The notes under the pieces were generated by a model. That model was not told where the DNA came from, searched no databases, and was given only the letters and a program-made list of their open reading frames with translations. From Prevotella sp. (GTDB lineage Bacteria; Bacteroidota; Bacteroidia; Bacteroidales; Bacteroidaceae), in NCBI GenBank assembly GCA_017548605.1, contig JAFYZT010000040.1, positions 310,001 through 374,000 of the forward strand: 64,000 nt of DNA, written 5' to 3'. Each line of letters starts with the position of its first letter. Within the stretch, counting starts at the first letter, position 1. Positions 44,201 through 52,513 of the stretch are shown piece by piece. The translations under genes and the position numbers were made by a program.

Positions 44201-45222
44201 GACAACAACCCGGCACCGGCATCGGCCTCGACTTGGCAAAGTCACTTGTCGAGTTACACCATGGTACCATCAGTGCCCATAATTTGGACGAGGGCTGCGA
44301 GTTCATAGTCACTCTTCCCATAGGCGACGGACATCTGAAAGCTGAAGAGAAGAGTCAAGACATGACGGTATCCGAACCCATCAGCCAAGAAGAAATAGTT
44401 TCCGTGGAAGAAGAAACGGAAGAAAGCGCCATTCCCGAGAACAAAAGCCATGACCACTTTGTACTGGTCATTGCCGAAGATGATGACGAGATACGCACCC
44501 TGCTCGGTCAAGAATTAGGACAGGACTATGACGTTAAGTCATGCACCAATGGCCGTGAGGCATTGTTAGAGACGTTGCGCAGCAAGCCTGACTTGGTTAT
44601 CAGCGACGTGATGATGCCTGAGATGGACGGCACCACGCTCTGTTCGAAAATAAAGTCTAATCCAGACACGAGTCATACACCCGTCATCCTCCTCACCGCC
44701 AAGAATCTCGATGAAGACAAGTTGACGGGTTTGGAGACCGGAGCCGATGCCTACATCGTGAAGCCCTTCAATATGGACATCCTTCGTCGCACCATCATCA
44801 ATATCATCAGTAGTCATCGTCTGCTGCGGTTGAAATATGAGCGAAATGACATGTTGGAGGACAAAGTGGACAACATTGATATCAAGTCACCTGATGAGAA
44901 ACTGTTAGAGCGTGTGATGAACACTATCAACAAACATATATCCGACTCCGACCTCAATGTTGAGATGATAGCCGAGGAGGTAGGCATCAGCCGTGTACAC
45001 CTGCATCGCAAAATGAAGGAACTTACTGGACAGACCCCACACGACTTCATCCGCAACATCCGCTTAAAACGAGCCGCCAACCTATTGGTGAACCAGGGGA
45101 TGAACGTTACCGAGGTAATGTATGCCTGCGGTTTCTCCAACACCGCCTCGTTCTCTACCCTCTTCAAGAAATTCTACGGTCTGTCACCTCGTGATTACAT
45201 GAAAGAACACGGGAAGGAGTGA
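41236..45222 (+). CDS. Hybrid two-component sensor/regulator (HTCS), arabinan-type locus
   Basis: 1328 residues joining a complete two-component pathway in one protein. It has a signal peptide (MKQLLISIALLLSFSVCSFA), periplasmic two-bladed beta-propeller sensor repeats (WAATRNGLNRYDG, WIGTDKDGLY, WIGTDHGLRC), a Y_Y_Y domain (about 690-760), one transmembrane helix (TLAYLFYLLAIGLAIWQYL, about 765), HisKA with NISHEIRTPM (H819), HATPase, a receiver domain (D1124 in SDVMMPEMDG) and a C-terminal AraC HTH (about 1225-1325). HTCS proteins bind an oligosaccharide in the periplasm and activate neighbouring PUL genes. Lying directly after two GH43 genes, it probably responds to arabino-oligosaccharides. 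The last codon and stop (GAG TGA) lie in a gagtgac repeat. Confidence 0.93.
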   Translation: MKQLLISIALLLSFSVCSFAQTGRLFDANQQLSSSFVNQVYLDNDGYIWAATRNGLNRYDGYQFVILKKENELYNEMASNYVNCFLQDRNGLIYLGMWGHLQTYDGQSFKNVSVKAIDPNNSSCFITCFLERKNGEVWAGTSGAGVLKIDDREHAHQVSNSLKNIHTVNDMAEDKLGHLWIVTRDNGLLEYDGRQAISYFTEAPLRTSLHRVCVSPSGQVYVGTTNDGLYVRKGQQFKHIDNTGSKPISALYFNRRGELMIGYDGGGLGIYDPKSGQLVDNPYYSTDIDLSATKIYSITEDRIGNIWFGLLQKGLYMQPGTPPGFGYMGYKLGDRNKIGSACVISTLIDSHGRIWIGTDKDGLYCCSQDQQLIKHYKDGFPESVLTIAEDRNGHIWIGSYNQGGGWIDPSTTAYHPYPFTQENLSIFDICIDATNRVWMGTHRFGLLMLDQSTNQITSYTKKENAEKDRKVNSITNDYISQISISPDGHRLYAATTMGLCCLDISTGSWTSFFGQNSPNYGTPVRIAREYSGKLWVGTNDGLYVYDPSSKQLKLYSEEKGLSDNGIASIEQDRQGRLWIGTDHGLRCHDPKTKETHNYFIDNGLQSNEFSDGASTVSPQGIMLFGGVGGITWFTPGNITDSKWDATVELSRFCINGQPVNRNTLSGSYHITDTTIIASTRFDLSYHDNSFTIQLSTLTYDNPEHITYLYSINNEPYLRLQPGANELMFTHLSPGTYRFRVKAERNGIETPEREFTVVIHSPWYRSTLAYLFYLLAIGLAIWQYLRLRNRKEQDRLRMQEHIHAEEMSDAKLRFFMNISHEIRTPMTLIITPLLSLIKQEKNAQKKSVLQTIKRNGERILHLINQMMDLRKIDQGQMVMHMSKTDLIPFINELYSLFELQAKNKGIHLSLECDSDSLPIWIDRQNFDKVVMNILSNAFKFTPTGGNIAIRVTHDEKEARIAISDDGEKIPENQLSKIFERFYQTDSTINGQQPGTGIGLDLAKSLVELHHGTISAHNLDEGCEFIVTLPIGDGHLKAEEKSQDMTVSEPISQEEIVSVEEETEESAIPENKSHDHFVLVIAEDDDEIRTLLGQELGQDYDVKSCTNGREALLETLRSKPDLVISDVMMPEMDGTTLCSKIKSNPDTSHTPVILLTAKNLDEDKLTGLETGADAYIVKPFNMDILRRTIINIISSHRLLRLKYERNDMLEDKVDNIDIKSPDEKLLERVMNTINKHISDSDLNVEMIAEEVGISRVHLHRKMKELTGQTPHDFIRNIRLKRAANLLVNQGMNVTEVMYACGFSNTASFSTLFKKFYGLSPRDYMKEHGKE

Positions 45223-45277
45223 CAAGTGACAAGTTATGAGTGACGAGTTATGAGTTATGAGTGAGGAGTGACGAGGT
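45216..45277 (+). repeat. gagtgac/gagttat array containing the HTCS stop
   Basis: gagtgac-aagtgac-aagttat-gagtgac-gagttat-gagttat-gagtgag-gagtgac-gag, beginning with the final GAG codon and TGA stop of the HTCS gene. It opens like the array at the valS stop. Confidence 0.85.
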
Positions 45278-45303
45278 ATTTTGTAAAAATGGAGAAAAAA
45301 GTA

Positions 45304-45333
45304 TTGTACTGTCGATATTTTTCGCTATATTTG
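45304..45333 (+). promoter_or_regulatory. Promoter of the YARHG gene
   Basis: TTG (45304-45306) and TATATTTG (45326-45333), spacer 19 bp; the ATG is 41 bp downstream. Confidence 0.6.
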
Positions 45334-45374
45334 CAAAAACTCTATCAACTAATTCTTAACAAAACACTAGAAAC

Positions 45375-45794
45375 ATGAAAAAGACATTGAAGAATTGGGG
45401 CACCCGTTTAGCCCTCGTATTGTTCTTCGCGTGTGGCATGAGCATGATTGCCGATGCGCAAGTTCCCTCCATCCCCCGCAGGCAGTCGACCTACCGTGCC
45501 AAGCCCAAGCGCACACAAACCAGAACATCGCGTAATACGGTATGGGGTACCCAGTACGACTGGCTTTCAACCCGTTACTGCACCTATTCCGATATCCGTA
45601 ATTTGGACCGTGGCCAAGTACGCGTACTGAAGAATTCCATCTATGCCCGTCATGGCCGTCGTTTCCGCGATGCCAACCTCCGCCGTTATTTCCAGTCTCA
45701 GCGTTGGTATAACCCCTGGCGCAGCGAAGTACCTTCAAGCGAGTTTAACAGATATGAGAGCTATAACATCTCCTTCCTATTGAGGTACGAATAG
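45375..45794 (+). CDS. Secreted YARHG-domain protein
   Basis: 139 residues. Signal peptide (MKKTLKNWGTRLALVLFFACGMSMIADAQ), then a very basic linker (IPRRQSTYRAKPKRTQTRTS) and a YARHG domain at about 60-139 with the eponymous NSIYARHGRRF motif and YFQSQRWYNPW. The domain is extracellular or periplasmic in many bacteria and its ligand is not established. The net positive charge suggests contact with an anionic surface polymer, which is inference. Own promoter, and a terminator shared with the symporter gene. Confidence 0.88.
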   Translation: MKKTLKNWGTRLALVLFFACGMSMIADAQVPSIPRRQSTYRAKPKRTQTRTSRNTVWGTQYDWLSTRYCTYSDIRNLDRGQVRVLKNSIYARHGRRFRDANLRRYFQSQRWYNPWRSEVPSSEFNRYESYNISFLLRYE

Positions 45795-45828
45795 AGAAGA
45801 AAGGGGTAAGGGGCAAGGGGCAAGGAGC

Positions 45829-45870
45829 AAGGGGCAAGAGATATGCCAGTTGGGTATTCTCTTGCCCCTT
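45829..45870. terminator. Bidirectional terminator preceded by ggggcaagg repeats
   Basis: A 14-bp stem AAGGGGCAAGAGAT / ATTCTCTTGCCCCTT (one bulge) between convergent genes. The left arm is the last copy of an aaggggcaagg tandem array (45800-45840), so repeat DNA forms one arm of the terminator. Confidence 0.7.
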
Positions 45871-45896
45871 ATTTCTTATTTCTTACTTCTTACCTC

Positions 45897-47429
45897 TTAC
45901 TTCTTACTGCTATAGCATCTGAAGATGTCGTCAACCACCGTTGACGGCATCTTCGGCGTTAAGAGGCTGACAATCCAGGTGACAGGGAATCCACCAATCA
46001 TGGCTATAGCACCACAGTTGATGGGGTTGATGGGATTGCCCAACAGCATGTTGACCACGGTAAGTCCTACGCCCCACACGAAACAAGCCCATACCGCAGC
46101 CGTCGTCACGCCACGCCAATAAAGGCCGAGCATGAATGGAGCGAGGAAGGCACCTGCCAATGCACCCCACGATATACCCATGAGTTGTGCAATAAATGTG
46201 GGTGGGTTAAGTGCGATAAGCAATGAAATGACAATAAAGAAGACGATGAGCACGCGCATGACCACCACCTTGCGATGTTCCACCTTTTCCGACACCTCGT
46301 CGTCGATGCTTCCTTCCTGCACTTCGCCCGGCAGTGCCTTTTTGTCGCGGTAGATGAGGTCGAGCGTCATCGTCGAGGATGATGTAAGCACCAGTGATGC
46401 CAGTGTGGACATCGAAGCCGAGAGAACAAGCAACACCACCAGCGCAATGATAAAGTCGGGCAGTGTTACCAACATAGACGGCACGATAGCGTCGAAGTCA
46501 AGTTTTCCCGAGGGAAGCACCGGGGGCATTCCGAAGAGCCGTCCGAATCCTCCAAGGAAATAGCATCCACCAGCCACCACTAGGGCGAAAACGGTAGAGA
46601 TAATCGTTCCTCTTTTGATAGCCTTCTCGTCAGTGATGGAATAGAATTTCCCCACCATCTGCGGCAGTCCCCATGTGCCCAGCGAAGTAAGAACTACCAC
46701 GCCCAAGAGATTCCAAGGGTCGGGTCCAAAGAGCGAAGCAAAGCCGCCATTGGCAGCAGCATCATTGTCGGCCGGCAACTGTGACAATTTGCCGACAGCC
46801 GCTGACAATCCACCCTGAGTGTTGAGTACTGCAGCGATGACCGTTACTATACCGAAGAGCATGATAATACCCTGGATAAAATCGTTCATGGCCGTTGCCT
46901 TATACCCTCCGAGGATAACATAAACCGCTGTGAAAGCCGCCATGAAGATGACACAATATTGATAGTCGATACCAAAGCCCATCTCAAAAAGCGTCGATAT
47001 ACCCTTGTAAACACCCGCTGTATAAGGAATGAGGAAGACGAAGGCAATGACGCTTGCCGTGACACGCAGTCCTTGGCTCTGATAGCGTGTGCCGAAGAAA
47101 TCAGGCATTGTACGGCTCTCTATGTGCTGCGTCATCAGTTTTGTCCGTTTTCCAAGCACCAACCAGGCCAACAGCGAACCTATGACCGCATTGCCGATGC
47201 CGATCCATGCCGAACTAAGACCGTATTTCCAACCGAACTGTCCTGCATAGCCCACAAAGACCACCGCCGAGAAATATGACGTACCAAAGGCAAATGCTGT
47301 AAGCCAGGGTCCTACAGTGCGACCACCGAGAACGAACCCATCTACTGAACGTGCTTGTTTGCGGGAATAGAGTCCCACAAAAACCATCAAACCAATAAAA
47401 ATGATGGTAAGAAAAATTTTGATAAACAT
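45897..47429 (-). CDS. Sodium/solute symporter (SSS family)
   Basis: Inner-membrane secondary transporter of 510 residues with about 13 hydrophobic helices, first MFIKIFLTIIFIGLMVFVGLY. SSS motifs: SVDGFVLGGRTVGPWLTAFAFGTSYFSAVVFVGYAG near the N-terminus (the unwound TM1 and Na+-site region) and a GGYKATAMNDFIQGIIM segment near 180. The substrate cannot be told; PutP-like amino-acid, sugar and organic-acid carriers share these features. It is downstream of the porin gene on the same strand (110-bp gap filled with a ttgaatgttgaat repeat), so porin and symporter may form an uptake pair across the two membranes. Confidence 0.9.
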   Translation of the reverse strand: MFIKIFLTIIFIGLMVFVGLYSRKQARSVDGFVLGGRTVGPWLTAFAFGTSYFSAVVFVGYAGQFGWKYGLSSAWIGIGNAVIGSLLAWLVLGKRTKLMTQHIESRTMPDFFGTRYQSQGLRVTASVIAFVFLIPYTAGVYKGISTLFEMGFGIDYQYCVIFMAAFTAVYVILGGYKATAMNDFIQGIIMLFGIVTVIAAVLNTQGGLSAAVGKLSQLPADNDAAANGGFASLFGPDPWNLLGVVVLTSLGTWGLPQMVGKFYSITDEKAIKRGTIISTVFALVVAGGCYFLGGFGRLFGMPPVLPSGKLDFDAIVPSMLVTLPDFIIALVVLLVLSASMSTLASLVLTSSSTMTLDLIYRDKKALPGEVQEGSIDDEVSEKVEHRKVVVMRVLIVFFIVISLLIALNPPTFIAQLMGISWGALAGAFLAPFMLGLYWRGVTTAAVWACFVWGVGLTVVNMLLGNPINPINCGAIAMIGGFPVTWIVSLLTPKMPSTVVDDIFRCYSSKK

Positions 47430-47443
47430 TATTTGAGTGTTGT

Positions 47444-47502
47444 TTTTTGATTTTTGAATGTTGAATGGTCGCTGCGCGATGAAGATTTTTGAATGTTGAG
47501 TG
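47444..47502. repeat. ttgaatgttgaat element with TCGCT/GCGA hairpin
   Basis: ttgaatgttgaatggTCGCtgcGCGAtgaag, then tttttgaatgttgagtggtt. It shares its order and hairpin with the guaA insertion at 13297-13380. Confidence 0.8.
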
Positions 47503-47538
47503 GTTTAATTCATTGGTTGTTTAATCCATTCATCTTTC

Positions 47539-48636
47539 TCAGAATGCCACTTGGAGTTGTGCCTGCAACCAATTGTAATCATCTTGGAAATGGCTGAGAA
47601 CCCGTGTATACTGCAATTGTGCGCGACACTTCTTGAAGAACCAGTATTGCAAGCCTGCCGTGAGTTGTGTCTGGTAATAGTCCATATCCGGGTTTCGGTT
47701 GAAATAGTCAGCAGAGGCAATGATATCAACCCCCTTGCCAATGGGCACACAACCCGTCACATATCCACCATTACTGTTCACATCGCCATCTTTGCCCCAC
47801 ATATATTCACCACGTATGCTGATGCCACCCGTGGTGGATGCTGCACCCGCCGTGGTGGGCATTTTCCATTCTGCGCCCACACTCAGTCGGTCACGCGTGT
47901 AATCATCCCCTTCGGCCACCGAAGGGTTCCAGGCTGCCGTTCCCACGGCATGTCCTTTGCCTTTCTGTCCTGAGGCGACAATGCGGAGACCACTAATGGG
48001 TCTTACATCTATTTTGGCAATGAGGTCTTTGTTGTTGTTGCCATCACGTCTGTTGATACCCTGTCCGTTCATCACCGCCAATTCATACAGCAAGCGGTCA
48101 TTGAACAACGAGCCATACACCATCAATCCCATGTCACGGCCATAATTGACCCCATTGAGCGGGTCAGGTCCCTCGCCGGCGAGAAAGAGTGTTGCTTGCG
48201 AATATACATCAATCAGTTCAAGCATTGTTGGCGACAGCGGGTTCTCCATAGAGAAACTGTGCTTGAACTGTCCTAGTCGTACAGAAAGCGAATTATCGTT
48301 GGAAAATCTATAATCCATATAATATTCCTGCACTACACTTGAGAAATCGTGCATAAAGAGAAACGACCATCTGTCAGTGATACGTGCCTTGGCCCAAAAA
48401 AGGGTGCGTTTGAGGTTGAAGTCGTTTGTTTGCTTGCCATTAGCATCGTTCCAAGCATAGCCGCCCTGTGCATAACCGTGGAGTTCGATGCGGTCGGAAA
48501 GCTCCTTCAACCAATTGATACTGTCTTTCGATTGTTGCCCCATGGCAGCCACGCTGCTCATGACAGCCATGGCTACCGCCAATGTCACGTTTTTTACCCG
48601 TTGTCTGTGAAACGGGTGAGTAGGATTACCATTCAT
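47539..48636 (-). CDS. Outer-membrane porin (phosphate-selective porin O/P-like)
   Basis: 365 residues, signal peptide ending near AAMGQQ, then a beta-barrel of alternating hydrophobic strands: RIELHGYAQGGYAWND, FNLKRTLFWAKARITDRW, YYMDYRFSNDNSLSVRLGQFKHSFSMENP, GLQYWFFKKCRAQLQYTRV. The last residue is a C-terminal phenylalanine (LQVAF), required for barrel insertion. The RLGQFK and ENP-type segment is usual in the porin O/P family. Substrate selectivity is unknown. A minus-strand TATCTTTG (48732-48725) is upstream; the symporter gene follows. Confidence 0.85.
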   Translation of the reverse strand: MNGNPTHPFHRQRVKNVTLAVAMAVMSSVAAMGQQSKDSINWLKELSDRIELHGYAQGGYAWNDANGKQTNDFNLKRTLFWAKARITDRWSFLFMHDFSSVVQEYYMDYRFSNDNSLSVRLGQFKHSFSMENPLSPTMLELIDVYSQATLFLAGEGPDPLNGVNYGRDMGLMVYGSLFNDRLLYELAVMNGQGINRRDGNNNKDLIAKIDVRPISGLRIVASGQKGKGHAVGTAAWNPSVAEGDDYTRDRLSVGAEWKMPTTAGAASTTGGISIRGEYMWGKDGDVNSNGGYVTGCVPIGKGVDIIASADYFNRNPDMDYYQTQLTAGLQYWFFKKCRAQLQYTRVLSHFQDDYNWLQAQLQVAF

Positions 48637-48658
48637 AAGAATTATTTAAAATCAAATT

Positions 48659-48695
48659 AGCCCCCCCGAGGTCCCTCCCAGGGAGGGTGTGGAGG
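48659..48695. repeat. CCCTCCCAGGGAGGG palindrome
   Basis: GCCCCCCCGAGGTCCCTCCCAGGGAGGG, an overlapping-arm variant of the palindromic family, in the porin leader. The gap 48637-48980 (344 bp) otherwise holds the divergent porin and caspase-gene promoters. Confidence 0.7.
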
Positions 48696-48922
48696 AAAAA
48701 TCTTCTCACCTTTTTTTGAGAGTGCAAAGATAAGCACAAAATATCAAAACTGCGCATTTCAATGTGCTTTTCTTTCATTTTATCGTAAATAGGGCTTATT
48801 TTGTGACATTAAGAAAAAATAGTACGGTAGTTTTGGAAGTTTTTTCACCACAACGCTCTTATTGATTTTTCTTTTGTCATTGTATTTCTGAAAATAATGA
48901 TGCTAATAAAAAAGAAGAAACA

Positions 48923-48953
48923 TTGCAATTATCAGGAATTAGCACTAACTTTG
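48923..48953 (+). promoter_or_regulatory. Promoter of the caspase-like gene
   Basis: TTG (48923-48925) and TAACTTTG (48946-48953), spacer 20 bp; the ATG is 27 bp downstream. Confidence 0.65.
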
Positions 48954-48980
48954 TAGGTTCAAAATACAAACAAAATCCAT

Positions 48981-50309
48981 ATGATCAAGAAATACAGTCT
49001 TTCATTGTTGCTTTTGCTACTTGGCATGGTGGCCCAAGCACAGACATTTTATGAGATGTCGTTCAATATGCCCAACGATGATGAAACCTTTTTGGGATTG
49101 ATTATCTACACTGATGAGAGCGACTGCAAAATGCGGTTGGTAAGTGCCCGTTCCATCGCAGAAAATACCGTTTACGAGGCCAATTACACTTGTCAGATTG
49201 AAAATAAAAAAGACGCCGAGGACATAGGCGTGATGTACTATACCCCTACGGAGGAAGGGATGCCCACCCTTATATGGTACTGGCAGAAGAACGACCTCTC
49301 TGACTTATCCGACACTCCTTATATCGCCTTTGACCTTGATGACAGCGAATCATGGTTTGCCGCCACCTCGTTTGAAGAAGTGAGTCTCGCCAATATGGAT
49401 GAGGAATATGTCAGCCAATTCTATAGTGCCAACGAGCCAGAATACCAGTTGTTAATGGGAGCTGCCGATGTTATCAGGTCACAAGCGTCGACACCTTTGA
49501 CAATCGGCGGTTACGACTCCCCTTATGGAGATACTGACTCCCCCACCCCAACAGACCAAGCACCGGCTTTCCACCTCATCATTGCTGCCAACACTATGGT
49601 GAGCGACATTGGTCCCGCCTGTCAAATAGATTTCAACAATGTGAGGAGTGAATTTGCCGGTGTAGCCAAATGTCTGGGCATGCGGCTTGACGAGGCTCTC
49701 GTGGTCGGTAACAACTACAGCAAAGATGCTTTGTTCGCAGCCATGGACAATCTCCATCCTGGGAGCGATGATGTGGTGATGTTTGTCTATACCGGCCATG
49801 GATTCCGTTTCAAGGACCAGCCGGATGCTTATCCCAATATGGACCTCACCAGCACCGCCTATGAAGATCCCACGGAGAGCTATGCCTCATTAAGTGATGT
49901 ATTCAAAACTATTACGAGTAAAGGAGCCCGATTGAACATTGTATTGAGTGATTGCTGCAACAGCGAAGTGAATATCACGCAGCCCATCATCAGCAGCAAT
50001 TCCCTGTTCTCGCGTTCGAACACAAGTTTTGACCGTAACAAGGTTCAGCAACTCTTTCTTCGGTCTCAAGGCAATATCATAGCCACAGCTGCCAGTCCCG
50101 GTGAGGTGGCTTGGTGTGGCAGCAACGGCGGGTTCTTCTTGCTAAGTGTAATAGAAAGTCTGCGCAATCAGATCAGCGTGATGCGCAATACGCCCCCCTC
50201 TTGGGAAGCTCTGATTAAGAACGCCATCGATGCCGCCGCCAAAAAGTCGGAGAGCAGTGAAGGCTGTAAGAAACAAAACGGGGTGAAATACGTAGAGATA
50301 AAGAGATGA
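48981..50309 (+). CDS. Secreted caspase-like cysteine peptidase (C14 family)
   Basis: 442 residues, signal peptide MIKKYSLSLLLLLLGMVAQAQ. Residues 22-190 form a domain that I do not recognise, ending in a D/S/P/T-rich linker. The caspase p20-like domain spans about 195-430: LIIAANTMVSDIG, the catalytic-histidine strand VVMFVYTGHGFR (H273), and NIVLSDCCNS with the catalytic cysteine (C326, preceded by C325), then a GNIIATAASPGEVAW strand. Bacterial members (orthocaspase or metacaspase-like) cleave after Arg/Lys or Asp; specificity cannot be told. A secreted caspase with an own N-terminal domain may act on the cell's own exported proteins or on foreign ones. Own promoter and terminator, no partner genes. 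Confidence 0.85.
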   Translation: MIKKYSLSLLLLLLGMVAQAQTFYEMSFNMPNDDETFLGLIIYTDESDCKMRLVSARSIAENTVYEANYTCQIENKKDAEDIGVMYYTPTEEGMPTLIWYWQKNDLSDLSDTPYIAFDLDDSESWFAATSFEEVSLANMDEEYVSQFYSANEPEYQLLMGAADVIRSQASTPLTIGGYDSPYGDTDSPTPTDQAPAFHLIIAANTMVSDIGPACQIDFNNVRSEFAGVAKCLGMRLDEALVVGNNYSKDALFAAMDNLHPGSDDVVMFVYTGHGFRFKDQPDAYPNMDLTSTAYEDPTESYASLSDVFKTITSKGARLNIVLSDCCNSEVNITQPIISSNSLFSRSNTSFDRNKVQQLFLRSQGNIIATAASPGEVAWCGSNGGFFLLSVIESLRNQISVMRNTPPSWEALIKNAIDAAAKKSESSEGCKKQNGVKYVEIKR

Positions 50310-50350
50310 AAACCTTCAAGGGAATTAGTTTCCTTTGACGGCAGCATAAG

Positions 50351-50378
50351 AAAGGGGCGACTTCACAGTCGCCCCTTT
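50351..50378. terminator. Bidirectional terminator
   Basis: AAAGGGGCGACT-tcac-AGTCGCCCCTTTT, between the caspase-like gene and the convergent susD gene. Confidence 0.9.
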
Positions 50379-50486
50379 TCCTTAAGATCATTAACCTAAA
50401 AAACACTAATTCCTATATACTGTATGTATACTGAAAAAAAGTTTATGTTCATTATCAAACAATGATACCTGAGTGAGTTCTTCGCA

Positions 50487-52439
50487 TTAGTCCCTATAAC
50501 CAGGGTTCTGGTATGCCTTTTTCTCAGCATCATCCATTTCCATTCCTTCGAGTTGTCCTTGTGGGATAGGACGGAGATAATGCTCCGGTTTGATGGTACG
50601 TTGGAAAGACTCCAGATTCTTGTCAGTGTATCCACTACCTGCAATGCGGTATTGTCCGGCACGATCAGCCCAGGTCTGGGTACGCACGAGGTCGAACCAA
50701 CGGTATCCCTCACCCCAGAACTCACGGCTGCGCTCATCGAGAATATAGTCGATAGTGATGGTGGACGGTGTGGCTGCTACCATAGCCGCACTATTATCAA
50801 CAGTAGCCTCCAGTTTTACATTATCGTTCTGGTTGAACGTCATCTTACCTGCGCGAGCGCGTAGTACATTCACCAAATCGCGTGCTTCACTGTTCTTACC
50901 GAGTTTCACGGCAGCCTCAGCGGCGATAAGATAGAACTCAGAGAACTTGGCAATGTTGAACGGTCTCGGGCTACCACCGTTCACTTTGCTACCCAAGCCA
51001 CCATTGTTGTCAGTGCGGTAGATACCCAATTTCCAGTTGATGGGGAATTTCTTACGACTGATGTGGTTGACAGCTACGACGAAGTCAGAACGACCCTGTG
51101 TCTCGCCAAAGCCTAATTTACCGTCGGCACCTGTGTAATTAATACTTCCATCCATATACTCTGGTACCCAGCTGAAGTATACAGAGTCAGGAAGAACCTG
51201 CATACCATTGGCACCAATCACATAAGGCACATTACTTCCCGTCTTATGCCAGTTGGTATGGTAGCGCAGTGTGAAGGTTGCGTCATAGCGCGAGTCTATG
51301 GACTTGACGGCATCTTCCCACACACCACCTTCTATGAAATTGTCGGCAATGGGAGCCATACGTGTCCAAGGACGTCCGAGAGCCTGCACAGCCTCACGCT
51401 GCACGGGATTGATGGAAGAACCATCCGGGGCTTTAGCAATCATCTCAGTGTAGTTCCATGTTTCCATCCAGTAGGCAAAGTTTTCAGGAGATCCACCGCT
51501 ACCCCATCCATAGCCTGTTCCTCCGTTACCATATTTCTCATTCTCATCATGGTCGGCATAGAGCATGATTTCGGCATTTCGGTCGTTTGTTGCCACATTC
51601 ACGTCGTAGAACGTATCTTGCAGTTTATATGGTTTGGGGTTGTCGATGGCCGTTTTGGCCACTTGATAAGCCTGTTGGAAGTACCAGGTAGCATCGTGTC
51701 CGTCGAGGTCCTGACGAGCACACTCCGGATAAGTCGGTATGTTCTTTGGATTCTCCAGCCACCATCCAAACGTCAGGTAAGCCTTGGAGAGGAAGAGCCG
51801 TGCGAGGTTCTTCGTTGCAGTACCCGTAAGACGAGGTTCATCAGGCAGGTTGTTCACAGCGTAGTTGAGGTCACTGAAGATAGCTTGATACACCTCGGGC
51901 ACGGTGTTACGCACCGATGTACGAACGGTAGAAGTATTGAACTTCAATGGTCCAGCGCCAAGGTCGAGTGGCACTCCACCAAATGTCTGTACGAGCAGGA
52001 AGTAGTCGAATGCACGGAAGAAGTAAGCCTCAGCGAGCATCGATTCGCTCATGCCAGCAGCAGAACCATTTTCGATAATACCGCTTGCTGTATTGATATT
52101 GGAGAACGCCGTTCCCCAAAGCAGGTCAGAGCGACTGGAAGAAGCCGTAAGGTTTCCTACCCCTGAGAGGTCAGCGTCCTTGAAATTGCCGTCGGCCGAT
52201 TGTGCCCAGGTATACTCATCGGTACCCGTCTCACAAATGTTCAGCCAGTATCCGTTTCCATAGAAATAGCGCAGGTGCGCATAGAGTGAAGTCAAACCTC
52301 CCTCGATACCCATTTCAGTATTGAAGAACGAGGGGTCGAGATTGCTGCGCGGTTGTTCGTCGAGTATATCTGAGCACGAAGCCAACATACCTCCGAGGAG
52401 ACACACAGCACCTATTTTCTTGAATATGTTCGTTTTCAT
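50487..52439 (-). CDS. SusD/RagB-family outer-membrane lipoprotein
   Basis: 650-residue glycan-binding lipoprotein. Lipobox GMLASCSD gives acylated C22, and the N-terminus continues DILDEQPRSNLDPSFFNTEM, the usual SusD start. The tetratricopeptide-like superhelix segments include EAYFFRAFDYFLLVQTFGGVPL and LFLSKAYLTFGWW, and the C-terminus has EFYLIAAEAAVKLGKNSEARDLVNVLRARAG and IDYILDERSREFWGEGYRWFDLVR, hallmark motifs of the family. It caps the SusC pore and captures oligosaccharides. It is 74 bp downstream of susC in the same operon. The GH115 neighbour suggests a glucuronoxylan ligand (inference). Confidence 0.95.
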   Translation of the reverse strand: MKTNIFKKIGAVCLLGGMLASCSDILDEQPRSNLDPSFFNTEMGIEGGLTSLYAHLRYFYGNGYWLNICETGTDEYTWAQSADGNFKDADLSGVGNLTASSSRSDLLWGTAFSNINTASGIIENGSAAGMSESMLAEAYFFRAFDYFLLVQTFGGVPLDLGAGPLKFNTSTVRTSVRNTVPEVYQAIFSDLNYAVNNLPDEPRLTGTATKNLARLFLSKAYLTFGWWLENPKNIPTYPECARQDLDGHDATWYFQQAYQVAKTAIDNPKPYKLQDTFYDVNVATNDRNAEIMLYADHDENEKYGNGGTGYGWGSGGSPENFAYWMETWNYTEMIAKAPDGSSINPVQREAVQALGRPWTRMAPIADNFIEGGVWEDAVKSIDSRYDATFTLRYHTNWHKTGSNVPYVIGANGMQVLPDSVYFSWVPEYMDGSINYTGADGKLGFGETQGRSDFVVAVNHISRKKFPINWKLGIYRTDNNGGLGSKVNGGSPRPFNIAKFSEFYLIAAEAAVKLGKNSEARDLVNVLRARAGKMTFNQNDNVKLEATVDNSAAMVAATPSTITIDYILDERSREFWGEGYRWFDLVRTQTWADRAGQYRIAGSGYTDKNLESFQRTIKPEHYLRPIPQGQLEGMEMDDAEKKAYQNPGYRD

Positions 52440-52513
52440 GATTAATTCAATGCTAAATGATTTATTCTGTATCCAAACTGTCCTAATTATGTATTCAAAA
52501 ATATCAATTGAAA

